Assembly: GCF_003473485.1 (NCBI RefSeq)
Contig: NC_053043.1
Coordinates: 18,664,001-18,728,000, forward strand
Length of the DNA stretch: 64,000 bases
Direction of reading: 5' to 3'
From: Medicago truncatula
Lineage: Eukaryota; Streptophyta; Magnoliopsida; Fabales; Fabaceae
A program made the translations under genes and the position numbers. Shown piece after piece: positions 23,380-34,166 of the stretch (positions are counted from its first letter, which is position 1; the number at the start of each line of letters is the position of its first letter). Below the pieces are notes generated by a model. That model had not been told where the DNA came from, made no database searches, and saw nothing but the letters and a program-made list of their open reading frames with translations.

Positions 23380-24560
23380 GATGTGGCCTACTTAGCTAAT
23401 CTATGGGCTGCCTCATTTGTTTGTCTCCTCACAAACTCAACACTAAAGTTGACATAATATTGTTCTAAGATAGTTTTACAATTATAGATTATCATCCCAA
23501 ATTCTGTAACAACCTGACGTGCAGATGAAAAACTATCCACCACTTTTTTGGCATCAAGCTCAAAATCGATAGGTCCCAAGTGTAATTGATGAACTCATTC
23601 CAAAGCTGATAACAATCCAAGAGCTTCGCAAACATGTACCTCACAGACTGGAGTAAACCATTCAGTTTTTGCCAAAACAAAAGTGCCTGTATCATCCCTT
23701 ATACAAACTCCTATTCCCACTCTATTAGAAAGCTGGGAGAAAGAAGCATCAATATTGCATTTAAATCTTCCTTTCGCTGGTTTGATCCATTTCACATTTC
23801 CTTCTTGTCGCGACTGTGAACAAGATGTATATACGAAACCTACGTGCATCTTGCCAATCATGAAGCATAACTTTTGTGCTCCACAACATAAACTTGAGTA
23901 TCAATTACCTCACTCCACACTTTGTTGATTCTTTGTTTGCATATACTCCACAACACATAACAAAATAAAGCCACATCTTCCTTAGATAAATCTTGTAATG
24001 CTGAAAATAATATTCTTGCTATCCATATCTTGTTGTTGCAAAATAGAAATAAGAAAAGAAATAGAGCATACTCCAAACATTTAAGCTACTTGGACATTGA
24101 AAAAATAAATGAAGTGAATCCTAACTGCCCACCGTACATAGTGTACAATCCATAGGACATGTGACTCCTTTATCTTTTAGACGTACACGAGTTGGTAAGC
24201 AATTCCTACATATTGCCACATAAAGCTTTTTACCTTTGGGAGAATCTTGAGCTTCTAAATTAGATTCCAAGAGCATTGTACCTATGGGGTGTATCAAGTA
24301 ATTCTTGCACACAAAAACGGTATGCACTACGAACAATGTATTCACCATGATTTTCTTTTTTCCATATGAGTCGATCTTTCGTCACTGATGGGTAGAGCGG
24401 TGTGTTCACTACATGTTCAACTACCTGATGATAAAAAAAATTGATTGTAGGAAAGGTAGATTCCATTCCTTGAGGTCATGTAGCATGCAGTCTGAGACTC
24501 TTAGATCCACCGGAGGAAAATCTCCATCAACATTTGGGATAAATGTAACATCATTTGCAA
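23380..24560 (-). mobile_element. LINE remnant with zf-RVT and RNase H regions
   Basis: On the minus strand, 24560 to about 24120 encodes a zf-RVT region (DRLIWKKENHGEYIVRSAYR, then CRNCLPTRVRL, then CPMDCTLC). From 23861 to about 23388 lies an RNase H-like domain of the RVT_3 type (FKCNIDASF, IRDDTGTFVLAK, EVHVCEALGLLSALE, then FVRRQTNEAAHRLAK). Frames shift between segments and reverse transcriptase is missing. It is a 5'-truncated, decayed non-LTR element or RNase H-bearing derivative. Confidence 0.8.
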
Positions 24561-24831
24561 TTTACTTGTTATACCATTGATGATTAATATGAATGTAATT
24601 TTTTTTTTTGGGTACAAATATGAATGTATATATTAGACAATAAAATAAATACATTAACCATAAAGCTGAGTACTAATTTCAAGCATAAAAATCAGTCAAA
24701 AACGATTAACCACTTTGCTTTTTGATAGTAGAGATAGACTCTTAGTTTTTTTTTTTTTTTTTTAAGGGATAGACTTTGTTTTTTGAGAGGAGCAATTTTT
24801 TTAAGAAGGGATTGACTCTTAGAGTAGGGGG

Positions 24832-26874
24832 CAGGGCCGTTCCTAGAGTTTTACAGGCCTTAGGCATAGTATGAAAAAAGGGCCCTTTGTATTACATCAT
24901 TTTTTTTCTTCTTCTGATAAATGATGAATGAGACATGTATTAGTTATAGTGGTTGACATGCCAGCTATGCTTTGTAGATCCCGAAAACACTGAATATAAG
25001 CGCTGAATAACTCCAAAGAAAGAAATAGCCTTACTATCTTGCATCTCACATGATCTTGCATTACCAAATCAAATTCCGCAATCATTTCAATTAATCCAAG
25101 AAAATTACCATTACTATCTTGACTTAATTTTTCTTTGGATCCTCGAAATGCAAGATCATTCTTAGCAAGACATTTCACAACTGAAACTATTCTACGTAAA
25201 ACTAGTCTCCAACGCTCTTTCTCTTTCACAATTTCTTCTTGCAAGTGTCTATCAATTGTCTGATTTTTATCAAATCTCATTCTCAATTCATTCCAAGTAT
25301 TCATATTAGTCATATGTTCGACACCATTTTCATGTTGTTTGAGTCTTTGACTAATATGCTTCCAATCATTTAAACCCTCGGTTGCAAGTAAACTCAAGTT
25401 ACTAGAGGTAGAAGATTTAAACAATTTACAACAAAAACAATATACTTTGTCAACATGTTTGCAATAAACTAGCCACTTTCGATCACTAATCTCACCATTA
25501 CTTAATTTTCTTGAATAATTCGCATATGAGAAATGCCTAGAGTATTTGTCATTGGGAAAATTAAGATTCATTTCTCGAATAGGTCCCTTTTCAACTAGAA
25601 TATCCCTTGAGGTGTTATCAAGATTCTCCCAATTTGTTGGATCATAAATATCAAAATGAGGATCATCACCAAAATTTTCAATATTATATGCATTTGGCAC
25701 ATCATTAGGAACATTTGAATTATCATCAATTTCCTCATTTTCATTTTCATGATCCAAATTTTCATTGTTGTTGTTTTTCAAATTTGGCACATCATTAGGA
25801 ACATTTTCTTGGGTATCTACCTTTTTGAAAACAAATTTATCAAGAGCTCCTTGTTGTGATTTTATTAGCTCTTCATTTCGTTTTTTTTTTTTTTTTCGTT
25901 TTTCACTACCAGACAAATGTTTTTTAGGCAACATCTTTAAATAAATCAGATACTCAATATAAACCAATACAAACAAACAAACAAAAAAGAAAAACCATAT
26001 TAGTACCAGTAGTAAGTGAAGTAGAGAGCAATAGCACCTTAAAATAGACCGAAGTTTTAACACCTGAAAATAAAAGTGCAACAAAAAAAAAGAAATATAT
26101 CAACACTTAATTAAGCAAAAATCAAGAATTGAATTGAAAAAAAAAAATACAAAAATCACGTGTACAGTGTACAAACAATTAATTAAAAAAAAATATCAAA
26201 AATAAAAAATGACTGTTATATGTACAGTACGTGAAGAGAATTCTTAAATCAATATCATGCTATATGCTTTTAAGCTTTTTGGTGTACAGTACAAATCATG
26301 TTATATGGAAAAATAAAAAATTCAATTGGAAAAAACATAAATCATTCAATTAGAATTTTAAAATTCAACACCTGAAACAATTAGATAATTGAAACAATGA
26401 TTATCAAAGAGAATTGGAATAAGAAAAAAAACATAATTAGAATTCAACACTTGAAGCAATTAGAGAATCGAAACAACATTATCAAATAGAATTGGAATAA
26501 GAAAGAAAAAAAAAAAAAACCTAAAACAATTCACCTGGAGAGAAGAACTGATTTTGGAACTTTTGGTTTTTCTTTTTAGGTTTCTTTTTTCATCTGTCTT
26601 TCTAATTGCTCAAAAGAAGTTTTTGTTTGTGTGTTAGTTGGGCCAATTCCATTATTTTCCTCTTTATTGGGCCTTTCCACTTTTTTTTTCTGTTTTATTC
26701 CTAATGGGCCCAAAAATTGATTCAGAATTAGGCCTGCTGTTACGAATTACTATACGCACCTCACTTTTTCCTTAGCTTTGCTATATACACCCCCCTGTAA
26801 AAAAAATTTAGGGCCCCCTACGAGCATGGGCCCTAGGCCGTCGCACTCGCGGCCTATGCCTAGGGCCGGCCCTG
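24832..26874. mobile_element. hAT-superfamily DNA transposon, 2043 bp, internally deleted
   Basis: The terminal inverted repeats read CAGGGCCGTTCCTAG at the left and, reverse-complemented, CAGGGCCGGCCCTAGG at the right. A perfect 8-bp duplication GTAGGGGG (24824-24831 and 26875-26882) flanks the element. The TIR sequence and the encoded TTF-type zinc finger identify the ZMYM1/TTF branch of hAT. Full-length relatives are longer, so this copy has lost much of its transposase. Confidence 0.93.
24897..25934 (-). pseudogene. Truncated hAT transposase (TTF zinc finger, ZMYM1-like)
   Basis: I start at the minus-strand ATG 25934 (MLPKKHLSGSEKRKKK), which matches the usual start of this family; a further 50 codons upstream are open but unlike it. 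A basic N-terminal tract and Asn/Glu-rich linker precede the TTF zinc finger: DPTNWENLDN, FSYANYSRKLSNGE, RKWLVY and CFCCKLF, then GLNDWKHISQRLKQHE and the ETI-like QTIDRHLQEEIVKEKERWR. After FRGSKEKL the DUF4371 catalytic part stops quickly, and the C-terminal hAT dimerisation region is absent. About 345 residues remain against roughly 700-800 in full members, so it is inactive. Confidence 0.85.
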
Positions 26875-27063
26875 GTAGGGGGATAGACTCTATTTTTTGA
26901 GACGAGGATAGATTCTGAGTTTTTTTTTTTCTTTTTCAAAAAGGATAGACTCTTAGTTTTTTTTTTGTAAGGGATAAACTCTTAATCTCAGTAATTAGTT
27001 ATTAGTTGTGATTGGATAAACATAAAAATACAATGGATAAGTGTGAATATGAATTTTACCGTA

Positions 27064-27071
27064 CTATATAA
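27064..27071 (+). promoter_or_regulatory. TATA box of the beta-galactosidase gene
   Basis: CTATATAAGG lies about 50 bp before the ATG at 27119, followed by a short A/C-rich leader (CACACTG, AATAATTCAC). This is the expected geometry for a plant core promoter with a short 5' UTR. Confidence 0.6.
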
Positions 27072-27118
27072 GGTCACTTGCTTCATTCTCAAACACACTG
27101 AATAATTCACAAACGAAA

Positions 27119-30100
27119 ATGGCTTCTAAGTGTTTTGTTTTTCCTTTTTTCCTTTGCTATATTTTCCTTGCTCTATATGGAACTTATGCTGTTGAAGTTT
27201 CTCATGATGGAAGAGCCATCAAAATCGATGGCAAAAGAAGGGTTCTTATTTCTGGATCAATCCACTATCCTAGAAGCACACCTCAAGTAAGTAATTAATA
27301 TTATTTTTTCTTTTTGACCTAAATACATGTTACTCCATTAATTAATTATATGCTAAATGTGTATTTTATTTGTTTTATATTAGATGTGGCCTGATTTGAT
27401 TAAGAAAGCAAAAGAAGGTGGATTGGATGCAATTGAAACATATGTTTTTTGGAATGCACATGAACCAATTCGTCGTGAGTATGATTTTAGTGGCAATAAC
27501 GATCTCATTAGATTTCTCAAAACTATTCAAGATGAAGGACTTTTTGCTGTGCTTCGTATTGGCCCCTATGTTTGTGCTGAATGGAATTATGGGTAAACCT
27601 AATTTAAATATCTCTCCTTACTTTTATTTTGACCTAAATTAATATCATATGTTTCATTATGATTAAAAATTTCTTTAATTTCAGAGGGATCCCTGTGTGG
27701 GTTTACAATCTTCCTGGTGTGGAGATTCGGACGGCAAATAAAGTCTTTATGGTAAATAATTGATAATTTTGAATGTCTATAATACCATTGATATATAGTA
27801 CTTTTTAGGTTTTTGTTGCTAATATAGTACTTTTGTTACAGACGTAACAAAATTAATAAATAAGGATTATTTCTTAGTTTTTATTGAATATCTATGATAC
27901 TACTGATTTTTTTTTATATACTTTTAGTGAATTATTATTTCTTAATTTTTATTGAATATCTATGATGGTATTGATTTTTTTTATACACTACTTTTAGTGA
28001 ATTATTATTTCTTAATTTTTATTGATTGTGGCTTTATTATAGAATGAAATGCAAAATTTCACTACTTTGATTGTGGATATGGTACGAAAAGAGAAACTTT
28101 TTGCTTCTCAAGGTGGTCCTATAATTCTATCTCAGGTAATTTGTTTATTAAAATTATTTAATTAAAAAATCTTCATTTTGTGTATTAATATACTAATTGA
28201 TGATTAATGATTCATATTAAACAGATTGAGAATGAATATGGGAATGTTATGTCAGCTTATGGGGATGAAGGTAAAGCTTATATAAATTGGTGTGCCAATA
28301 TGGCTGATTCATTCAACATTGGAGTCCCATGGATCATGTGCCAACAACCTGATGCTCCTCAACCAATGGTAAGTTTCTGCTTTATATTTGTCTAAGTTTA
28401 AAAAAAATATGTTTTTTCTATGTAAATTTAGTTTATTATAAATTTTATTTATATCAAGTAACAATTAAATGATACTATTGTATTTCATTTTCAAGAGGTG
28501 TTAGAATAAAAACAAATATGATTTAAACATAAACTAATTATCTTTTCAAGAAAATAAAAGTATATAAGAACTATTAGTATTTGATTGTTTTCTTTTCTCA
28601 CTATATTGAAAACTAACAATATTTTCTTAATTAAATTTTTCTATGCAAGATTAATACTTGCAATGGATGGTATTGTCACGACTTTGAACCCAATAACCCA
28701 AACAGCCCCAAGATGTGGACAGAAAATTGGGTTGGCTGGTAAGCTTCAATTACCTATATTTAACTAACCTGATTAATTTTAAAAAAAAATTAATATCTCT
28801 TATTTCTTTGATAAATTCAACTTCAAATTAAATTCCTATTATTCTTCTTTGAAGGTTCAAAAATTGGGGTGGCAAAGATCCACATAGAACTGCAGAAGAT
28901 ATTGCATATTCTGTGGCTAGGTTTTTTGAAACTGGAGGCACATTCCAAAACTACTATATGGTACACAATTTAGAGTCAAAATTATTAATCTATGTGGACT
29001 TTTTATAAATAATATTGATAATAACATTTTCTGATACATATACATTTTATTTTTCAGTATCATGGTGGAACTAATTTTGGAAGAACAGCTGGTGGTCCAT
29101 ACATTACTACTTCATATGATTATGATGCACCTCTTGATGAATATGGTAACCTACATCAATTTTATTTTCATCTTAGAATATACATTTTTTCTTTTTCTTT
29201 TCATGAAGTAAATGTTTGTTTAAAATTTTTGTAGGAAACATTGCACAACCAAAATGGGGTCACCTAAAAGAACTTCACTTGGTTTTGAAGTCAATGGAAA
29301 ATAGTCTTACCAATGGAAACGTATCTAAAATTGATTTAGGAAGCTATGTGAAGGTAAAATAAATAGAAAACAAAATGCTATTTGCATGATTCTATTATAT
29401 TATATGTTATCTCTTAGGATAAAAAGATTTAATGATGTGTATCTTATACTTTCAATTTGTAGGCTACTGTTTATGCAACAAATGATTCATCAAGTTGCTT
29501 CTTGACCAATACCAACACTACCACTGATGCCACAGTAACATTTAAAGGAAATACATATAATGTTCCTGCATGGTCTGTTAGTATTCTTCCTGACTGTCAA
29601 ACTGAAGAATATAACACTGCCAAGGTAACTTTTTCACCATTTTTTTTAAATTTCCGGTAAGGGAATCCCGCACTCGGGACATCATTGTCAGTCTATCAAG
29701 ATTGGTGCATATTATTTTTTTTAAGTCAAAATACTAACCTTAAATTTGGACCGTCTGAATCTTGATCTATCGACAACTGATATCCCGACTATATGAATGT
29801 GGAGAATCGCTGCGAACCAATCACATGTTTTTTTCATAAAGATAAACACAATTATATTTGTATGTAGTTTTGTTATTAATTGATGTTGACTATTTGTTTT
29901 AATAATTAGGTAAATGTTCAAACCTCCATCATGGTAAAGAGAGAAAATAAAGCTGAAGATGAACCAGAGGCTTTGAAGTGGGTGTGGAGAGCAGAGAATG
30001 TTCATAATTCTTTGATTGGAAAATCAAGTGTTTCTAAAAATACAATTGTTGATCAAAAAATTGCTGCTAATGATTCTAGTGACTATCTTTGGTACATGAC

Positions 30101-32600
30101 AAGGTAATTAATAAAACCCTATTAATTTTATCTTTATTATTTCATCTATATATTCAAATATCAATCACTAACATTTTCTTTTTCTTTTTCTAATGATAGA
30201 CTTGATATTAATCAAAAGGATCCAGTTTGGACAAATAATACAATTCTAAGGATTAATGGCACTGGACATGTAATTCATGCATTTGTCAATGGAGAACATA
30301 TTGGTAATGTGACACATGCTATTTAAATTACACTCATGGTTGATTAACATTATGTTAACATTAAATCATTGTCAAATTATTCATTTAATGATATACATAG
30401 GTTCTCATTGGGCTACATATGGCATTCACAATGATCAATTTGAGACTAACATTAAGTTGAAGCATGGCAGGAATGATATCAGTCTTCTTAGTGTCACTGT
30501 TGGACTTCAGGTATCAAAATTATAATTATTCAAAAGCACTCATTTTGGTTACTATTATTGTAATTAATATATGTGTATTTTGTGGATAATAGAATTATGG
30601 AAAAGAATATGATAAATGGCAAGATGGTCTTGTTAGTCCTATTGAATTGATTGGTACAAAAGGTGATGAGACAATCATCAAAGATTTGTCATCACACAAG
30701 TGGACATACAAAGTTGGGTTGCATGGTTGGGAAAACAAATTTTTTAGTCAAGATACATTCTTTGCTTCTTCTTCCAAATGGGAATCTAACGAACTACCTA
30801 TTAACAAGATGTTAACTTGGTACAAGGTAAATCAATTCATTTTTCTTCTATAGTTGTGTTTAATGTTATCTTTTTACAATTTAAACTTACCTAAATTTTG
30901 TAAGAGTTTAATTATTTGTAAGCTCTTTTATACATTCATATTTAACTAAATTTTTTAAGAGTTTAATTACTTGTAAAGCTATTCTACACAAGCATATTTA
31001 ACTAAATTTTTTAAGAGTTTAATTACCTCATACACTTGTAGTGTAAAGTGATTTTACACATGCATCCAATAATGTGTTATCACGTCAATTAATGAATATG
31101 ACTATTCATTTGTTTTTATATGTGTAAAATAATTGTACACCGTCACCACATAGTAATTAAATTCATTTTTAATCCATGTGCTATGTTATAATTGGTGAAT
31201 AAACAACATCTAGGTTTTATATATTTTTTACTATTAGTTTAAAAGGTTAAATATATTTTTAGTCCCTGTAAATATGTCAACTTTTCGTTTTAGTCCCTCT
31301 AAAATTTTCCTTCAACTTTTAGTCCCTATAAAATTTTCAATTTTCACTTGTGGTCCCTCTTTTAAAGTAAACTCATATGTAGAATTCATATTTTTTAATA
31401 AAATTTTCCAGAAAAATTCAAAATATTATAAGAATCACTACAAAAAATTTTGTAGAATTTCTTAACAAAAAAAAAAATTAATATGAATTTTTATATTTTT
31501 TACGGTTAAAAATTCATATTTAATTTGTACTTTGTTAAAAAATTCTAATTTTTTTTAAGAATGTTTTTTTAGAATATTTTACACATTTCTGCACATTTAT
31601 TAAAAAATAAAAAAATTAAATTAAAAATAGGGACCAAAAGTAGTGATTGAAAATTTTATAGGGACTAAAAATTGAAGGAAAATTTTAGAGGGACTAAAAC
31701 GAAAAACTGACATATTTATAGGGACCAAAAACATATTTAACCCTAGTTTAAAATTGTTACTAATTAGTTTGTTTGTTTATAATTTTTAGACCACTTTCAA
31801 AGCTCCACTAGAATCAGACCCTATAGTTGTTGATTTGCAAGGTATGGGAAAAGGTTATGCTTGGGTGAATGGTCACTCTCTTGGTCGTTACTGGCCTAGT
31901 TATAATGCAGATGAAGATGGTTGTAGTGATGATCCTTGTGATTACCGTGGTGAATATAATGATACAAAATGTGTTAGCAATTGTGGCAAACCCTCACAAA
32001 GATGGTTAGTTAACATGCTCAATTAATTACTATTTTAATTCAAGATTATAATAATAATATGAAATGTGTGACAATTAAAATATATATGTTACTTTGAATA
32101 ATTTAGGTACCATGTCCCTCGTGACTTTATTGAAGATGGTGTGAACACATTGGTTTTGTTTGAGGAAATTGGTGGTAACCCTTCACAAATAAATTTCCAA
32201 ACAGTTATTGTTGGAAGTGCTTGTGCAAATGCTTATGAAAATAAAACTTTGGAATTATCATGCCATGGTCGGTCCATTTCGGATATAAAGTTTGCAAGTT
32301 TTGGCAATCCACAAGGTACATGTGGAGCATTCACTAAGGGTAGTTGTGAAAGTAATAATGAAGCTTTGTCTCTTGTACAAAAAGTAAGTTTTTGCTTAAT
32401 TTTATTACTTGCTATTTCAAGATTATTTTATACTATAATAGTATATGATGATGATTAATTAACTTTGTTTTTTGGGTTTTATATAGGCATGTGTTGGCAA
32501 GGAATCATGCTCAATTGATGTTTCAGAAAAAACATTTGGGGCAACTAATTGTGGAAATATGGTCAAGAGGCTTGCAGTGGAGGCAGTTTGTGCTATTTAG
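27119..32600 (+). CDS. Beta-galactosidase, GH35 family with SUEL lectin domain
   Basis: Seventeen phase-consistent exons: 27119-27286, 27384-27592, 27685-27751, 28043-28135, 28225-28368, 28650-28738, 28855-28960, 29058-29145, 29235-29353, 29463-29624, 29910-30103, 30200-30303, 30401-30510, 30593-30826, 31790-32004, 32107-32383 and 32487-32600, giving 830 residues. A signal peptide (about 1-24, [15 protein letters not shown]) points to secretion into the cell wall. GH35 motifs: [27 protein letters not shown] (proton donor E183) and MWTENWVGW (nucleophile E252). Lectin-like beta domains follow, then a C-terminal SUEL/galactose-binding lectin domain with paired Cys (about 740-830). It should release terminal beta-galactose from wall galactans, arabinogalactan or xyloglucan. 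By memory it is nearest Arabidopsis BGAL7/BGAL15. All exons read open, so it appears functional. Confidence 0.95.
31244..31743. mobile_element. Mutator-type MITE in beta-galactosidase intron 14, 500 bp
   Basis: About 100 bp at each end form an inverted repeat built of AGTCCCTNTAAA words (left AGGTTAAATATATTTTTAGT, right mirror GGGTTAAATATGTTTTTGGT). A perfect 9-bp duplication TAGTTTAAA flanks it (31235-31243 and 31744-31752). It makes this the longest intron of the gene without touching splice sites. Confidence 0.92.
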
Positions 32601-33025
32601 GTTATTTTTTAGCTTATATTTAAGTAGGGTAATTTAGTTTAGGTATTATATTTAAGTTATCAAGTGGGTGATTTAGTTTAGGTATTATATTTAAGTTTTT
32701 TTATGTGGTCTTTGCAAGTTTAGGTAGTTAGGTTTTGAAGTTGAAACTCTTGATGTTTTTCATTAATATGGATACAAATAAAACTTAGTCATGATTTTAT
32801 TATCATCATGGATTCCTTCACAAATTTCCAACATTGTTTCATTTAATGTGTATATTTGAAGAATGATCCGATAAAGCTTTAGGTTATTTTTTGTTTCGTG
32901 CTACCCTCTCTATTTTAGGTGAGGACCATAGTAATTCGGAGTTAGAAAATTGCCAAAATGTCCTATATTTTCTTGAAACCAAATCATTTTAACTCTTGTA
33001 CCTACTATTTTGATGTGCTACTACC
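32601..33025. other. Beta-galactosidase 3' UTR and flank
   Basis: The stretch after the stop carries a tandem duplication (two copies of GTGATTTAGTTTAGGTATTATATTTAAG-like sequence, 32625-32695) and AATAAA near 32777, probably the polyadenylation region. Nothing else was recognised. Confidence 0.5.
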
Positions 33026-33186
33026 TATGAAGCATCGATACGGACATGACACGGATACTAACACGCCGACACTGCTAATAATTAGAAAATTACACAATTC
33101 AGTCTAACTATATGTGTCAGTGTCGGACACGAGATGTATCTGACCGGTACATGCCTAATCCGATGAATGTCCGTGCTTCCTAGGCT
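33026..33186. mobile_element. MITE with CCTATGAAGCA / CCTAGGAAGCA ends
   Basis: The left end CCTATGAAGCATCGATACGG pairs with the right end, whose reverse complement is CCTAGGAAGCACGGACATTC. Inner GTGTCAGTGTCGGACACG and GACACGG blocks are typical. Related copies sit in introns at 14803-14955 and 18425-18630. Confidence 0.65.
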
Positions 33187-33538
33187 GATACTATTACTGC
33201 ATGTAGTATGGACTTTTAATGTGCAAGCTTGCTAACTCTGAAGATGTGAGGGTGGAGGGGTGTGAAGAGTGAAGAGATACACTCTGAAGAAGCTATTGTG
33301 AGCATGGAAGTGTGTGAAGAGTGAAGACACTCTAAGGAAGCCATTGATAATGGGCAACTTTGATACAAGTATTATTAGGAAATTAAAATGTATTATTCCA
33401 CTAAGTTTAGATGTGGGTCTATTTGTAATCAGTACACGAACCTGGATATGTAAGCTTGGTCTAGTCTCATCTTTAGCCTATATAAAATCTACATATTGAT
33501 GCTATGAAAGTATGAATGTATAATGTAGTTTCTTCTGC

Positions 33539-33544
<6 letters not shown>

Positions 33545-33574
<30 letters not shown>
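33545..33574. repeat. (TA)n microsatellite
   Basis: About 15 TA units in intergenic DNA. Confidence 0.9.
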
Positions 33575-33583
<9 letters not shown>

Positions 33584-33589
33584 TAGTAT

Positions 33590-33829
33590 TTTCATTTGTA
33601 AAAACTATTTGTTTATTTTTTTAGTGATCGGTTTATTTCTGCAATTTGATATATTTAGTCAGTAACTTAATCAGTCTCTAAAATCGATAGATATGTTACG
33701 AAATCAGCCACTAAATTGCATCTCTAATTCAGTCGCTATATCAGTCAGAAATGCTTAGTGACTAACAATTTACCAAATGTTTTAAGTTCATCTCTAAATT
33801 ACTTTAGCAACCAAATTTTCAATCACTTA
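33590..33829. repeat. Diverged CAGTCACTAAATT-type repeats
   Basis: Short related words (TCAGTCACTAA-like, TTAGTGACT-like) recur in both orientations over about 200 bp, as in inverted-repeat MITE debris. It is noncoding and the family is not assigned. Confidence 0.4.
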
Positions 33830-34163
33830 GGCTTTGTTTGCGAGTTTGGCGGGGAAGGCTTGGAAAAACAGGAATGAGCAAATGGAAGAAATAGAGGAAA
33901 ATGGGAGGGGAGGGTTTTGGGGTGTTAACTGTTCTTCATAATACTAAACTCTCCTCTTTTGGGGGACTAAGAAATATGAATTCTTCAAATTTAATCTATA
34001 TTGGTATATTATTTTTAAAATTAAAAATAGAATAATCATATGCATTAATTTACCATTTTCTAAAAAAACACTCTTTTAAATTTTTTGAAAGATTTCTTCG
34101 TTTTCCCTCATATTTTCTATCCCTCAAAGTCTTCAATTACTTCCCCTCCAAACTTGCAAATTC
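33830..34163. mobile_element. PIF/Harbinger (Tourist-like) MITE, 334 bp
   Basis: The left end GGCTTTGTTTGCGAGTTTGG pairs with a right end that reverse-complements to GAATTTGCAAGTTTGGAGGG. TTA flanks both sides (33827-33829 and 34164-34166). Same family as 5671-6015. The right flank is the low end of the copia fossil. Confidence 0.75.
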
Positions 34164-34166
34164 TTA

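Larger units (their letters stand above)
24725..26990. repeat. Tandem repeat of GATAGACTCTTAG-type units, split by a hAT insertion
   Basis: Units of about 30-45 bp with a GGGATAGACTCTTAG core followed by a T-run occur at 24725-24831 and again at 26875-26990. The hAT element at 24832-26874 sits between them. Roughly three to four units lie on each side, diverging in T-run length. Confidence 0.7.
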
